Assembly: GCA_964036315.1 (NCBI GenBank)
Contig: OZ038517.1
Coordinates: forward strand, 53,671,288-53,735,287
Direction of reading: 5' to 3'
Source: Acanthosepion esculentum
Taxonomy: Eukaryota; Mollusca; Cephalopoda; Sepiida; Sepiidae
DNA: 64,000 nucleotides
Below, piece after piece: positions 21,546 to 33,800 of this stretch (position 1 is the stretch's first letter; the number at the start of each line of letters is the position of its first letter). The notes beneath the pieces are model-generated. The model saw nothing but the letters and a program-made list of their open reading frames with translations. It had not been told where the DNA came from and made no database searches. Both the position numbers and the translations under genes were made by a program.

Positions 21546-22910
21546 AAATATCGTCATAATGGCAATGCTGGTTGAAGTAGTGGCGGTTGAAACATTAAGG
21601 AAGAAAAATATCTTCACGGCGAAAAATAAAACGGGAGATTCATGGGGTTAATCTTCAATTAAAAAACAAAACAAAAATTAACCCTTCCCGCATCGATATC
21701 TATAGTGACACTGGGCTTGGATGAGCTGGGTTCAAAGTCTTGGAATCAGGAAGTCTGGTGGCAGCTGATGATGTTTCCAGAGGGACTTGATGCGGTTTCT
21801 CAGCCCAAGTCTCCGAACTCCCCAGAGTCAGCTGCTTATATGCATTTCGGCCCAAAACTTGCGTGGGGCGGAAGGGTTCTGGGGATTCTGGGATTCCCCA
21901 ATAAAGGTTTTCTTTGCTCCCTATTTCTTATTTTTTAATCAACTTTTCAAATTTGGAGAATTATCCACCTTCCTTGGATGTAGTGACAGGGAATTCTCCT
22001 CCCTTAACTCTAACCTACTTCACTTCACATCTCACACCACTACTCCACACAGGCTGATCTAAATTCTGACATTCTCGGTATTCTAACTCTGCCCACTTCT
22101 CAAGGCTAGCATAAATGTCTTTGTGACAAATCTAATATTTAAAGTGCCTGAGAGAAAGAGCATGGTTTAATTTCATTAATTTCAATTCTCTGACTCACTT
22201 TCCTGGACCCCACCTCTCCATTGAAAACACAAACCAGATCACCTTCTCATTTTAACCTTTGTTTTCATCAATGAAAATATAATTGTTTACATAAATTCTC
22301 AACATAGAGACACGTTGTTTTCCATCCTTGGGCCGGTCGCCGTCTTCGTGGAGACATAAACCAGATTACCTTCCTGTTATAACGGATCAATTTGCATAAT
22401 CCTAACCCTCGTAGCGGGTTCATTGTCTGTTTTCATTCCTCAATTTGTTTTCGCTAACGGAAATATAATTTCCGTCTGCTTCTGTTTCGCCAATGACATG
22501 TTATTCTTATTTAACAAGAAAAAGATAAAGCCATTTCCCAATTTGCATTACCCCAGGCCAGATTTTCGACAGATATAAAAAGTAGGTTCTCGGTGCATTG
22601 TTCCAATTCGTAGGGGCGAGGCAATACAGATAGACCTTTCTTCACTTCCTTATTATCTCTCTATCTTCCAGTTTATATTTCATTTGGGCTTTTTCTGCTT
22701 AGAATTAATGTTTAACCACCTCACAACCTCAGTGTCACACTATAGCTGGGCACTGGTATTCGTGGATACGCGTCCACTAGGGAGGCTTGCCAATCCCTAT
22801 TGCAGACACTTGCTCAGGCACATTTGTGTTTATTCACAGAGCCCACCTGTGGTTCATACCGTAACTATGCTGAGCAGACCTTAGTTACAGTTTCTGGGAA
22901 AGAGCGTGTT
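21546..22910. other. no gene recognised; partial internal duplication
   Basis: Open frames here (for example 21,705-21,938 on the plus strand) match nothing I know and lack support such as splice sites in consistent positions. A block containing AAACCAGATYACCTTC and a GAAAATATAATT or GGAAATATAATTTCC stretch occurs near 22,225-22,275 and again near 22,360-22,465, so part of the region is duplicated. The source could be an uncharacterised repeat. Confidence 0.4.
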
Positions 22911-22919
22911 CAACGATTT

Positions 22920-23170
22920 AAACAAGGCCAGCACGCTCAAGCGCATGATGACTTGTGATTTCCTGCTAGGACTGCTATCAACCACTGCTAAGGGTTCCGT
23001 CTACCCAATTCCACAAAGCTTGGGTCAACCCGTGGTATGGTTTTCAGGCACTTTCCAATGGTGCCGCACGCTGTGATCCTGTGTCTCCTTCCTGCAAATC
23101 GACCATAGTGAGATTTGAACCCGAGTCTCATATTCATAATGCAAACGTTTTAACCACTCAGCCACGTGCT
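22920..23170 (-). mobile_element. SINE-1, tRNA-derived
   Basis: The minus strand from about 23,168 reads GCACGTGGCTGAGTGGTTAA, then a CGTTTGCATTATGAAT anticodon-like arm, then CTCGGGTTCAAATCTC. TGGCTGAGTGG fits the polymerase III A box exactly and GGTTCAAATCT fits the B box. The spacing is that of a tRNA, but the arms do not fold cleanly, so this is a SINE head and not a working tRNA. A ~180-base body follows down to about 22,920. Purine tract resumes at 23,180, suggesting insertion between purine tracts. Confidence 0.75.
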
Positions 23171-23179
23171 CAATGTCAT

Positions 23180-23435
23180 GATAGAATAAAAGAAAGAAAC
23201 ATATATATAAAGTGAATGAAAGAAAAAAAAGAGACAGCGAAAGAAATAAAGAAAGAAATTGAAAATATATAATGAAAGAAAAATGTATAAAGTGAAAAGA
23301 GGGAAGGAAAACGAAGATATATAATAGAAGAAAGAAAACTATATAAAGTGAAAAAATGAAAGGAAGAAATGAAAGAGAAACAGTGAAAAAAGAGAAAGAA
23401 AAATAAAATATATAATGAAAGAAAATTATATCTGT
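23180..23435 (+). repeat. degenerate GAAA purine tract
   Basis: GAAAGAAA runs with ATATATAAAGTGAAAG, the same style as 20,425-21,340. Probably one tract before the SINE-containing segment entered. Confidence 0.75.
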
Positions 23436-24255
23436 GGAGATGTTTGTGTGTCTGTCTGTCTGTGTGATACCTTTTCACTCGAGATCCATCCAACTGATTT
23501 TGACCAAACTTAGCACATACATTGTACAATGTAAGAGATAGGTTCTTAGCGTAAAAAATCAATAATCGATAAAGCCGATCAAAAATCGATAAATTCATCT
23601 TTTTTTCCTCCGGTTTCGTTCAAACTCGATATGTAGGTTACTTACATCATGACTAGCTCAACGATATCTCATTTTTATTTCTACGCCACTGCGTTTAAAG
23701 AAAAACCGCGAAAAACGAAAAATCGATTTCAACACAAATTTAAAACTAAAAACTCCCTCAATTTTCAAGCAATCTAATACAAACTTCACTCAATTGTAGC
23801 CAACAATAAGTTGATTGTTTAACAGTCATTTAACTTGATAAATGAGTCCACCCATATAGTGGAAACCCGCGTAAATAGTGAAAAATGACGATTTTTACTG
23901 GTTTCTTTCTTATTTTTCGTTGATCTTTCAACCAATTTTCATCAATTTTGTATCCTCTTTTACATCACTAGCAGTACACTGACAAATTGAATTTCGAAAA
24001 CACCAAAATAATTGTAGCCTGAAACCGGTCTTCATGTTGCCTGTTTTACCCATTCATGACCACGGCTAATTTCGATTGAATAAATGCAGACTACTTCTGT
24101 TATATCAGTAACAACATTAATTCAAAATGTTTTTAATGAAAGTATTTAAAGTAATTGAAGAAGACAGACTCTGTTACATCTAAACATGATGCTGTTTTGC
24201 CCCATTCTAATTGAACACTTTTTCTGATCGACAAGATGGGTATGGCTTCTAGTAA
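23436..24255. other. repeat-like segment headed by a (TCTG)n run
   Basis: Begins GTGTGTCTGTCTGTCTGTGT and continues ACTGATTTTGACCAAACTTA, a phrase I know from abundant invertebrate repeats. The rest has no open frame of note. It lies between two purine tracts. Confidence 0.4.
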
Positions 24256-24290
24256 ATATATAAAGTGAGGTAAAGAAAGAAATATAAGCA

Positions 24291-24326
<36 letters not shown>

Positions 24327-24469
24327 ACGAAAAGAAAAATATATAATAAAGAAAGAAAAATATAGAAAGTAAAAAAAATCATAGAAAAAGAGGCAGAGGA
24401 AGAAAGAAAGAAAGAAATAAAAAGAAAATATATAATAAAAGAAAGAAAACTATATAAAGTGAAAGAGAT
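24256..24469 (+). repeat. GAAA microsatellite leading into Sat-30
   Basis: A near-pure (GAAA)n run at about 24,294-24,327 and looser GAAA repeats with ATATATAA. It grades into the 30-bp satellite. Confidence 0.85.
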
Positions 24470-27400
24470 AAGGAAAGAAAGAAAGGCAGTGAAAGAAAAA
24501 AGGAAAGAAAGAAAGACAGTGAAAGAAAGAAGGAAAGAAAGAAAGACAGTGAAAGAAAGAAGGAAAGGAAGAAAGACAGTGAAAGAAAGAAGGAAAGAAA
24601 GATAGTGAAAGAAATAAGGAAAGAAAGAAAGACAGTGTAAGAAACAAGGAAAGAAAGAAAGACAGTGAAAGAAAGAAGGAAAGGAAGAAAGACAGTGAAA
24701 GAAAGAAGGAAAGAAAGATAGTGAAAGAAATAAGGAAAGAAAGAAAGACAGTGTAAGAAAGAAGGAAAGAAAGAAAGACAGTGAAAGAAAGAAGGAAAGG
24801 AAGAAAGACAGTGAAAGAAAGAAGGAAAGAAAGAAAGACAGTGAAAGAAATAAGGAAAGAAAGAAAGACAGTGAAAGTAAGAAAGAATGAAAGAAAGACA
24901 GTGAAAGAAAGAAGGAAAGAAAGAAAGACAGTGAAAGAAAGAAGGAAAGAAAGACAGTGAAAGAAATAAGGAAAGAAAGAAAGACAGTGAAAGAAAGAAG
25001 GAAAGAAAGAAAGACAGTGAAAGAAAGAAGGAAAGAAAGAAAGACAGTGAAAGAAAGAAGGAAAGGAAGAAAGACAGTGAAAGAAAGAAGGAAAGAAAGA
25101 AAGACAGTGAAAGAAATAAGGAAAGAAAGAAAGACAGTGAAAGAAATAAGGAAAGAAAGAAAGACTGTGAAAGAAATAAGGAAAGAAAGAAAGGCAGTGA
25201 AAGAAAGAAAGAAAGAAAGAAAGAAAGACAGTGAAAGAAAGAAGGAAAGAAAGAAAGACAGTGAAAGAAAGAAAGAATGACAGAAAGTCAGTGAAAGAAA
25301 GAAGCAAAGAAAGAAAGACAGTGAAAGAAAGAAGGAAAGAAAGAAAAACAGTGAAAGAAAGAAGGAAAGAAAGAAAGACAGTGAAAGAAAGAAAGAAAGA
25401 AAGACAGTGAAAGAAAGAAGGAAAGAAAGAAAGACAGTGAAAGAAAGAAAGAAAGATAGACAGTGAAAGAAAGAAGGAAAGAAAGAAAGACAGTGAAAGA
25501 AAGAAAGAAAGAAAAACAGTGAAAGAAAGAAGGAAAGAAAGAAAGACAGTGAAAGAAAGAAAGAAAGAAAGACTGTGAAAGAAATAAGGAAAGAAAGAAA
25601 GACAGTGAAAGAAAGAAGGAAAGAAAGAAAGACAGTGAAAGAAAGAAGGAAAGAAAGAAAAACAGTGAAAGAAAGAGGGAAAGAAAGAAAGACAGTGAAA
25701 GAAATAAGGAAAGAAAGAAAGATAGTGAAAGAAAGAAGGAAAGAAAGAAAGACAGTGAAAGAAAGAAGGAAAGAAAGAAAAACAGTGAAAGAAATAAGGA
25801 AAGAAAGAAAGACAGTGAAAGAAAGAAAGACAGTGAAAGAAAGAAGGAAAGAAAGAAAGACAGTGAAAGAAAGAAGGAAAGAAAGATAGTGAAAGAAATA
25901 AGGAAAGAAAGAAATACAGTGAAAGAAATAAGGAAAGAAAGAAATACAGTGAAAGAAAGAAGGAAAGAAAGACAGTGAAAGAAAGAAGGAAAGAAAGAAA
26001 GACAGTGAAAGAAATAAGGAAAGAAAGAAAGACAGTGAAAGAAATAAGGAAAGAAAGAAAGTCAGTGAAAGAAAGAAGGAAAGAAAGAAAGACAGTGAAA
26101 GAAAGAAGGAAAGAAAGAAAGACAGTGAAAGAAAGAAGGAAAGAAAGATAGTGAAAGAAATAAGGAAAGAAAGAAAGACAGTTTAAGAAAGAAGGAAAGA
26201 AAGAAAGACAGTGAAAGAAAGAAGGAAAGGAAGAAAGACAGTGAAAGAAAGAAGGAAAGAAAGAAAGACAGTGAAAGAAATAAGGAAAGAAAGAAAGACA
26301 GTGAAAGTAAGAAAGAATGAAAGAAAGACAGTGAAAGAAAGAAGGAAAGAAAGAAAGACAGTGAAAGAAAGAAGGAAAGAAAGACAGTGAAAGAAATAAG
26401 GAAAGAAAGAAAGACAGTGAAAGAAAGAAGGAAAGAAAGAAAGACAGTGAAAGAAATAAGGAAAGAAAGAAAGACAGTGAAAGAAAGAAGGAAAGAAAGA
26501 AAGACAGTGAAAGAAATAAGGAAAGAAAGAAAGACAGTGAAAGAAATAAGGAAAGAAAGAAAGACTGTGAAAGAAATAAGGAAAGAAAGAAAGACAGTGA
26601 AAGAAAGAAAGAAAGAAAGAAAGACAGTGAAAGAAAGAAGGAAAGAAAGAAAGACAGTGAAAGAAAGAAAGAATGACAGAAAGTCAGTGAAAGAAAGAAG
26701 CAAAGAAAGAAAGACAGTGAAAGAAAGAAGGAAAGAAAGAAAAACAGTGAAAGAAATAAGGAAAGAAAGAAAGACAGTGAAAGAAAGAAAGAAAGAAAGA
26801 CAGTGAAAGAAAGAAGGAAAGAAAGAAAGACAGTGAAAGAAAGAAAGAAAGATAGACAGTGAAAGAAAGAAGGAAAGAAAGAAAGACAGTGAAAGAAAGA
26901 AAGAAAGAAAAACAGTGAAAGAAAGAAGGAAAGAAAGAAAGACAGTGAAAGAAAGAAAGAAAGAAAGAAAGACTGTGAAAGAAATAAGGAAAGAAAGAAA
27001 GACAGTGAAAGAAAGAAGGAAAGAAAGAAAGACAGTGAAAGAAAGAAGGAAAGAAAGAAAAACAGTGAAAAAAAGAGGGAAAGAAAGAAAGACAGTGAAA
27101 GAAATAAGGAAAGAAAGAAAGACAGTGAAAGAAAGAAGGAAAGAAAGAAAGACAGTGAAAGAAAGAAGGAAAGAAAGAAAAACAGTGAAAGAAATAAGGA
27201 AAGAAAGAAAGACAGTGAAAGAAAGAAAGACAGTGAAAGAAAGAAGGAAAGAAAGAAAGACAGTGAAAGAAAGAAGGAAAGAAAGATAGTGAAAGAAATA
27301 AGGAAAGAAAGAAATACAGTGAAAGAAATAAGGAAAGAAAGAAATACAGTGAAAGAAAGAAGGAAAGAAAGACAGTGAAAGAAAGAAAGAAAGAAAGAAA

Positions 27401-28935
27401 GACAGTGAAAGAAATAAGGAAAGAAAGAAAGACAGTGAAAGAAATAAGGAAAGAAAGAAAGTCAGTGAAAGAAAGAAGGAAAGAAAGAAAGACAGTGAAA
27501 GAAAGAAGGAAAGAAAGAAAGACAGTGAAAGAAAGAAGGAAAGAAAGAAAGACAGTGAAAGAAAGAGGGAAAGAAAGAAAGTCTGTGAAAGAAATAAGGA
27601 AAGAAAGAAAGACAGTGAAAGAAAGAAGGAAAGAAAGAAAAACAGTGAAAGAAAGAAGGAAAGAAAGAAAGACAGTGAAAGAAAGAAAAACAGTGAAAGA
27701 AAGAAGGAAAGAAAGAAAGACTGTGAAAGAAAGAAGGAAAGAAAGAAAGACAGTGAAAGAAATAAGGAAAGAAAGAAAGACAGTGAAAGAAAGAAGGAAA
27801 GAAAGAAAAACAGTGAAAGAAAGAAGGAAAGAAAGAAAGACTATGAAAGAAAGAAGGAAAGAAAGAAAGACAGTGAAAGAAAGAAGGAAAGAAAGACAGT
27901 GAAAGAAATAAGGAAAGAAAGAAAGACAGTGAAAGAAAGAAGGAAAGAAAGACAATGAAAGAAATAAGGAAAGAAAGAAAGACAGTGAAAGAAAGAAGGA
28001 AAGAAAGACAGTGAAAGAAAGAAGGAAAGAAAGAAAGACAGTGAAAGAAAGAAGGAAAGAAAGAAAGACTGTGAAAGAAATAAGGAAAGAAAGAAAGACA
28101 GTGAAAGAAAGAAGGAAAGAAAGAAAGACTGTGAAAGAAAGAAGGAAAGAAAGAAAGACAGTGAAAGAAAGAAGGAAAGAAAGAAAGACAGTGAAAGAAA
28201 GAAGGAAAGAAAGACAGTGAAAGAAATAAGGAAACAAAGAAAGACAGTGAAAGAAATAAGGAAAGAAAGACAGTGAAAGAAATAAGGAAAGAAAGAAAGA
28301 CAGTGAAAGAAAGAAGGAAAGAAAGACAGACAGTGAAAGAAATAAGGAAAGAAAGAAAGACAGTGAAAGAAAGAAGGAAAGAAAGACAGTGAAAGAAATA
28401 AGGAAAGAAAGAAAGACAGTGAAAGAAAGAAGGAAAGAAAGACAGTGAAAGAAAGAAGGAAAGAAAGAAAGACAGTGAAAGAAAGAAGGAAAGAAAGAAA
28501 GACTGTGAAAGAAATAAGGAAAGAAAGAAAGACTGTGAAAGAAATAAGGAAAGAAAGAAAGACAGTGAAAGAAAGAAGGACAGAAAGAAAGACAGTGAAA
28601 GAAAGAAGGAAAGAAAGAAAGACTGTGAAAGAAAGAAGGAAAGAAAGAAAGACAGTGAAAGAAAGAAGGAAAGAAAGAAAGACAGTGAAAGAAATAAGGA
28701 AAGAAAGAAAGACAGTGAAAGAAAGAAGGAAAGAAAGAAAGACAGTGAAAGAAATAAGGAAACAAAGAAAGACAGTGAAAGAAAGAAGGAAAGAAAGACA
28801 GTGAAAGAAATAAGGAAAGAAAGAAAGACAGTGAAAGAAAGAAGGAAAGAAAGAAAGACAGTGAAAGAAAGAATGAAAGAAAGTCAGTGAAAGAAAGAAG
28901 GAAAGAAAGAAAGACAGTGAAAGAAATAAGGAAAT
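24470..28935 (+). repeat. 30-bp polypurine satellite (Sat-30), about 150 units
   Basis: Units start GACAGTGAAAGAAAGAAGG and finish with GAAA repeats, period 30 bp. The plus strand is almost entirely purine apart from one CAGT per unit and an occasional T in GAAATAAGG variants. Because 30 is divisible by three, frames stay open: the plus strand repeats TVKERRKERK, and the minus strand gives frames up to 805 codons of Phe/Ser/Leu. Marker variants recur at a distance of about 1.40-1.43 kb: GACTGTGAAAGAAATAAGG at 25,571 and 26,971, and GTGAAAGTAAGAAAGAATG near 24,870 and 26,300. This indicates a block duplication. No evidence of translation. Confidence 0.95.
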
Positions 28936-29105
28936 AAAATGAAAATAGATAATGAAAGAAAGAAAAATATATAAAACGGAAGGGAAGAAAGAAAAAAATT
29001 GAAAGAAAGATTGAAAGAACGAATAGGAAAACATATAATAAAATAAAGAAAAATATATAAAATAATGTAAAGAAAGAAACGAAACGAAATTTAAAAAACA
29101 AATAA
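28936..29105 (+). repeat. degenerate purine edge of Sat-30
   Basis: GAAAGAAAAATATATAAA-type sequence like 24,256-24,469. It closes the satellite; unique AT-rich sequence follows from 29,106 to 29,490 with nothing recognised. Confidence 0.7.
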
Positions 29106-29490
29106 CTTCAATGTAAACAAGTCTTCAAACTATGAATTCATACAAAACAATATATTTCCATTGAATAAGTCGCTGGCTTGTCGTACTCGCTAACCTTTTC
29201 GAGAACATTGGGCAGATCCCTTTAAAACTCTCTACAGATCAGTATATGGCTTTGATCATATAGGCATGAGGCATGCCCAGCCTCCTGGAAATCTGGCGGT
29301 GTACACAACAAAATAGGTCAGATTAAGATCAAGAAATATCCATGGAAAAAGATATTGATTCAATTTACTGTGCTTATTGAAGTCTGGCTAAAGGACACAA
29401 TAGTCGAGCCCCCAATTAGGATCACAGTAGAAACAAGAGTAAATAAGTGTAGTTTATGAACCCACATAATTAAACAGAGACCATTTGATA

Positions 29491-29875
29491 TTTGCAGTAA
29501 GCTTAGTCTGGCACAAGGCCACAATATTTGAGTACTTCACGTTCGATAAACTAGTATGAAATCGAGCTTGTGACGCCCATTCTAGAATTGATGTTATTTG
29601 ATATATCCTCTTATCCTGACACAAGGCTGCAATATTTGAGCACTCGCTGACGCTCGTGCTCGATAAACTAGTACTAAGTCGAGATTTTTAACAATCATTC
29701 TAGAATAGGTGTTATTTGATATCTTAGTTTAGCACAAGGCCGTGGTATTTGAGCACCAGTTGATGATCGCGCTCCATAAACTAAGTCGAGCTTGCTAACA
29801 CTGATTCTAGAATAGATCGTATTTGATATAGTCTCTTAGTCTGGCACAAGACCGAAGTATTTGAGCACGCATTGA
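29491..29875. repeat. ~110-bp tandem repeat, 3-4 units
   Basis: CTTAGTCTGGCACAAGGCC and variants, followed by RTATTTGAGCAC, GATAAACTAG and CATTCTAGAAT, recur near 29,507, 29,616, 29,731 and 29,841, spacing about 109-115. CTGGCACAAGGCCACAATAT recalls part of a SINE common in cephalopods, but the match is too short to lean on. Confidence 0.75.
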
Positions 29876-30059
29876 TGTGAAGAAAGAACAATAAAAATGA
29901 ACGGAATCCAAAGAGGCTGAAGATAACGATAGACGTTGCACATAGATTTTGTGCATAGACGGAAAATCAGAAGCCGGATAATAATCCCATTAGCGAAAAG
30001 CAGAAAATATTTTGAATGCAATGTTAAAACTTCAACTACAGATAAAATGCATTGGCGGT

Positions 30060-30570
30060 CATTTTGCTATAAAATATATTGTTAAATTTTGCTTAAAAAT
30101 TTATTACTGGTCATTTTAATATAAAAATTAATTTTTGGTCATTTTATAAATAAAAATGTATAATATGTAAAATTTTTTTATAAAAATTTATTGTATGCAA
30201 TTTTTTATATAAAAATGTATTGTATATAATTTTGTTCTAAAAAAATTTATTGTATTAAATTTTTCTATAAAAATTTATTGTATGTAATTTTTTATATAAA
30301 AATGTATTGTATGTATTTTTTATATAAAAATGGATTTTATGTAATTTTTTATATAAATATATCGTATGTAACTTTTTTATATAAAAATGTATTATATGTG
30401 ATTTTTTATATAAAAATGTATTGCATGTAATTTTTTTATATAAATACATTGTGTGTATTTTTTTATATAAAAAGTATTGTACGTAATTTTCATATAAATA
30501 TATTGTATGTAATTTTTTATATAAAAAAATGTATTGTATGTAATTTTTTATATAAAAAGTATTGTACGTA
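30060..30570. repeat. AT-rich minisatellite, ~30 bp units
   Basis: About 15 units containing TTTTTTATATAAAAATGTAT followed by TGTATGTAA. The motif matches the internal minisatellite of retroposon G in reverse orientation (58,520-58,600, ATATAAAAATATATTGCTGG), suggesting it expanded from such a copy. From 30,571 to 30,870 no feature is recognised. Confidence 0.75.
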
Positions 30571-30871
30571 ATGTCACATTATTGTTGTAATTCAAATTCT
30601 GAGCATACTTTTTGAAAAGGAATAAAAGTTGTCGTGGGAGCGTACAGTAACAGCGGTATCAAGAGAAAACATCCTTTTGAAAAGACATGTTTTTATGGGT
30701 GTTTTTTTAACAAGCACGTTTCGTTTAGTATGGACGTGATTAAATTGACAGAAAAAAGTGATATTTTTGATTTTCATGTCGTTGGACACAAATCAGCAAA
30801 TCTTTCTTTTATGATATTTTCATTTGTTTCTGATCTGGGGGTATAAATATATAGCCATCGGGCTATTGTAA

Positions 30872-33800
30872 AGAAACAGAATTTCGTTAGAAGCTAAGAA
30901 AAGAATACTGAACGGTTATATGTCAGTGAATGCTGGAAACTTCCTATATGTCAGTGAATGCTGCAGAGTTTCTATATGGCAGTGAATGCTGGACAATCTC
31001 CTCACAGATGAAGAAGAGACTTCAAGCAACAGAAACAAAGAAAAGAGTACTGAATTGTTAGGCAATATCAGTCCTCCTTAAATGGCAGTGAATTCTGTAC
31101 AATCTCCTCACAGATGAAGTGACTTGAAGCAACAGAAACAAAGAAAAGAATACTGAACTGTTACGTAATATCAGTCCTCCTATATGGCAGTGAATGCTGG
31201 ACAATCTCCTCAAAGATGAAGAAGAGCCTTGTAGCAACAGAAAGAAAGAAAGAAAAGAGTACTGAACTTTTACTTAATATCAGTCTCCCTATATGGCAGT
31301 GAATGCTGGACAATCTCCGCACAGATGAAGAAGAGACTTCAAGCAACAGAAACAAAGAAAAGAGTACTGAATTGTTACGTAATATCAGTCCTCCTATATG
31401 GCAGTGAATGCTGGACAATCTCCTCAAAGATGAAGAAGAGCCTTGTAGCAACAGAAAGAAAGAAAGAAAAGAGTACTGAACTTTTACTTAATATCAGTCT
31501 CCCTATATGGCAGTGAATGCTGGACAATCTCCCCACAGATGAAGAAGAGACTTCAAGCAACAGAAACAAAGAAAAGAGTACTGAACTGTTATGCAATATC
31601 AGTCCTCCTTAAATGGCAGTGAATTCTGGACAATCTCCTCAAAGATGAAGAAGAGCCTTGTAGCAACAGAAACAAAGAAAGAAAAGAGTACTGAATTGTT
31701 ACGTAATATCAGTCCTCCTATATGGCAGTGAATGCTAGACAATCTTCTCACAGATGAAGAAGAGACTTGAAGCAACAGAAACAAAGAAAAGCGTACTGAA
31801 TTGTTACGTAATACCAGTCCTCCTATATGGCAGTGAATGCTGGACAATCTCCTCACAGATGAAGAAGAGACTTGAAGCAACAGAAACAAAGAAAAGAGTA
31901 CGGAACTGTTATGCAATATCAGTCCTCCTTAAATGGCAGTGAATTCTGGACAATCTCCTCACAGATGAAGAAGAGCCTTGTAGGAACAGAAAGAAAGAAA
32001 GAAAAGAGTAGTGAACTGTTACGTAATATCAGTCCTCCTATATGGCAGTGAATGCTGGACAATCTCCTCACAGATGAAGAAGAGCCTTGTAGCAACAGAA
32101 AGAAAGAAAGAAAAGAGTACTGAACTTTTACTTAATATCAGTCTCCCTATATGGCAGTGAATGCTGGACAATCTCCTCACAGATGAAGAAGAGACTTCAA
32201 GCAACAGAAACAAAGAAAAGAGTACTGAACTGTTATGCAATATCAGTCCTCCTTAAATGGCAGTGAATTCTGGACAATCTCCTCAAAGATGAAGAAGAGC
32301 CTTGTAGCAACAGAAACAAAGAAAGAAAAGAGTACTGAATTGTTACGTAATATCAGTCCTCCTATATGGCAGTGAATGCTAGACAATCTTCTCACAGATG
32401 AAGAAGAGACTTGAAGCAACAGAAACAAAGAAAAGCGTACTGAATTGTTACGTAATACCAGTCCTCCTATATGGCAGTGAATGCTGGACAATCTCCTCAC
32501 AGATGAAGAAGAGACTTGAAGCAACAGAAACAAAGAAAAGCGTACTGAATTGTTACGTAATACCAGTCCTCCTATATGGCAGTGAATGCTGGACAATCTC
32601 CTCACAGATGAAGAAGAGACTTGAAGCAACAGAAACAAAGAAAAGAGTACGGAACTGTTATGCAATATCAGTCCTCCGTAAATGGCAGTGAATTCTGGAC
32701 AATCTCCTCACAGATGAAGAAGAGCCTTGTAGGAACAGAAAGAAAGAAAGAAAAGAGTACTGAACTTTTACTTAATATCAGTCTCCCTATATGGCAGTAA
32801 ATGCTGGACAATCTCCTCACAGATGAAGAATAGACTTCAAGCAACAGAAACAAAGAAAAGAGTACTGAACTGTTATGCAATATCAGTCCTCCTTAAATGG
32901 CAGTGAATTCTGGACAATCTCCTCACAGATGAAGAAGTGACTTGAAGCAACAGAAACAAAGAAAAGAGTACTGAAGTGTTACGTAATATCAGTCCTCCTA
33001 TATGGCAGTGAATGCTGGACAATCTCCTCAAAGATGAAGAAGAGCCTTCTAGCAACAGAAAGAAAGAAAGAAAAGAGTACTGAACTTTTACTTAATATCA
33101 GTCTCCCTATATGGCAGTGAATGCTGGGCAATCTCCTCACAGAAGAAGAAGAAACTTCAAGCAACAGAAACAAAGAAAAGAGTACTGAATTGTTATGCAA
33201 TATCATGTCCTCCTATATGGCAGTGAATGCTGGACAATCTCCTCACAGATGAAGAAGAAACTTCAAGCAACAGAAACAAAGAAAAGAGTACTGAATTGTT
33301 ACGTAATATCAGTCCTCCTATATGGCAGCGAATGCTGGACAATCTCCTCACAGATGAAGAAGAGCCTTGTAGCAACAGAAAGAAAGAAAGAAAAGAGTAC
33401 TGAACTTTTACTTAATATCAGTCTCCCTATATGGCAGTGAATGCTGGACAATCTCCTCACAGATGAAGAAGAGCCTTGTACCAACAGAAAGAAAGAAAGA
33501 AAAGAGTACTGAAGTTTTACTTAATATCAGTCTCCCTATATGGCAGTGAATGCTGGACAATCTCCTCACAGATGAAGAAGAGACTTCAAGCAACAGAAAC
33601 AAAGGAAAGAGTACTGAATTGTTACGTAATATCAGTCCTCCTATATGGCAGTGATTGCTGGACAATCTTCTCACAGATGAAGAAGAGACTTGAAGCAACA
33701 GAAACAAAGAAAAGAGTACTGAATTGTTATGCAATATCAGTCCTCCTATATGGCAGTGAATGCTGGACAATCTCCTCACAGATGAAGAAGAGACTTCAAG

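Noticed and set aside
21705..21938. 77-codon frame with a proline/glycine-rich middle as an exon
   Set aside because: No match to a known family, and neighbouring sequence shows duplicated repeat-like blocks.
23098..23170. Functional tRNA gene on the minus strand
   Set aside because: A and B boxes are good but acceptor and anticodon stems do not pair cleanly, and a SINE body follows.
24957..28804. Plus-strand Lys/Arg/Glu repeat proteins (TVKERRKERK)
   Set aside because: Same satellite read on the purine strand; no start context, domain or unique sequence to support a gene.
24470..28935. Sat-30 as the source of the GAAA insertions in Sat-107
   Set aside because: Shared GAAA and CAGTGAA words are short and low-complexity; no longer alignment links the two satellites.
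26684..29101. 805-codon minus-strand open frame (Phe/Ser/Leu rich) in Sat-30
   Set aside because: It is the pyrimidine strand of a 30-bp repeat whose period is divisible by three; all frames stay open without selection.
29507..29875. Cephalopod SINE, hence a cephalopod genome
   Set aside because: Only about 20 bases (CTGGCACAAGGCCACAATAT) recall that SINE; the rest does not match.
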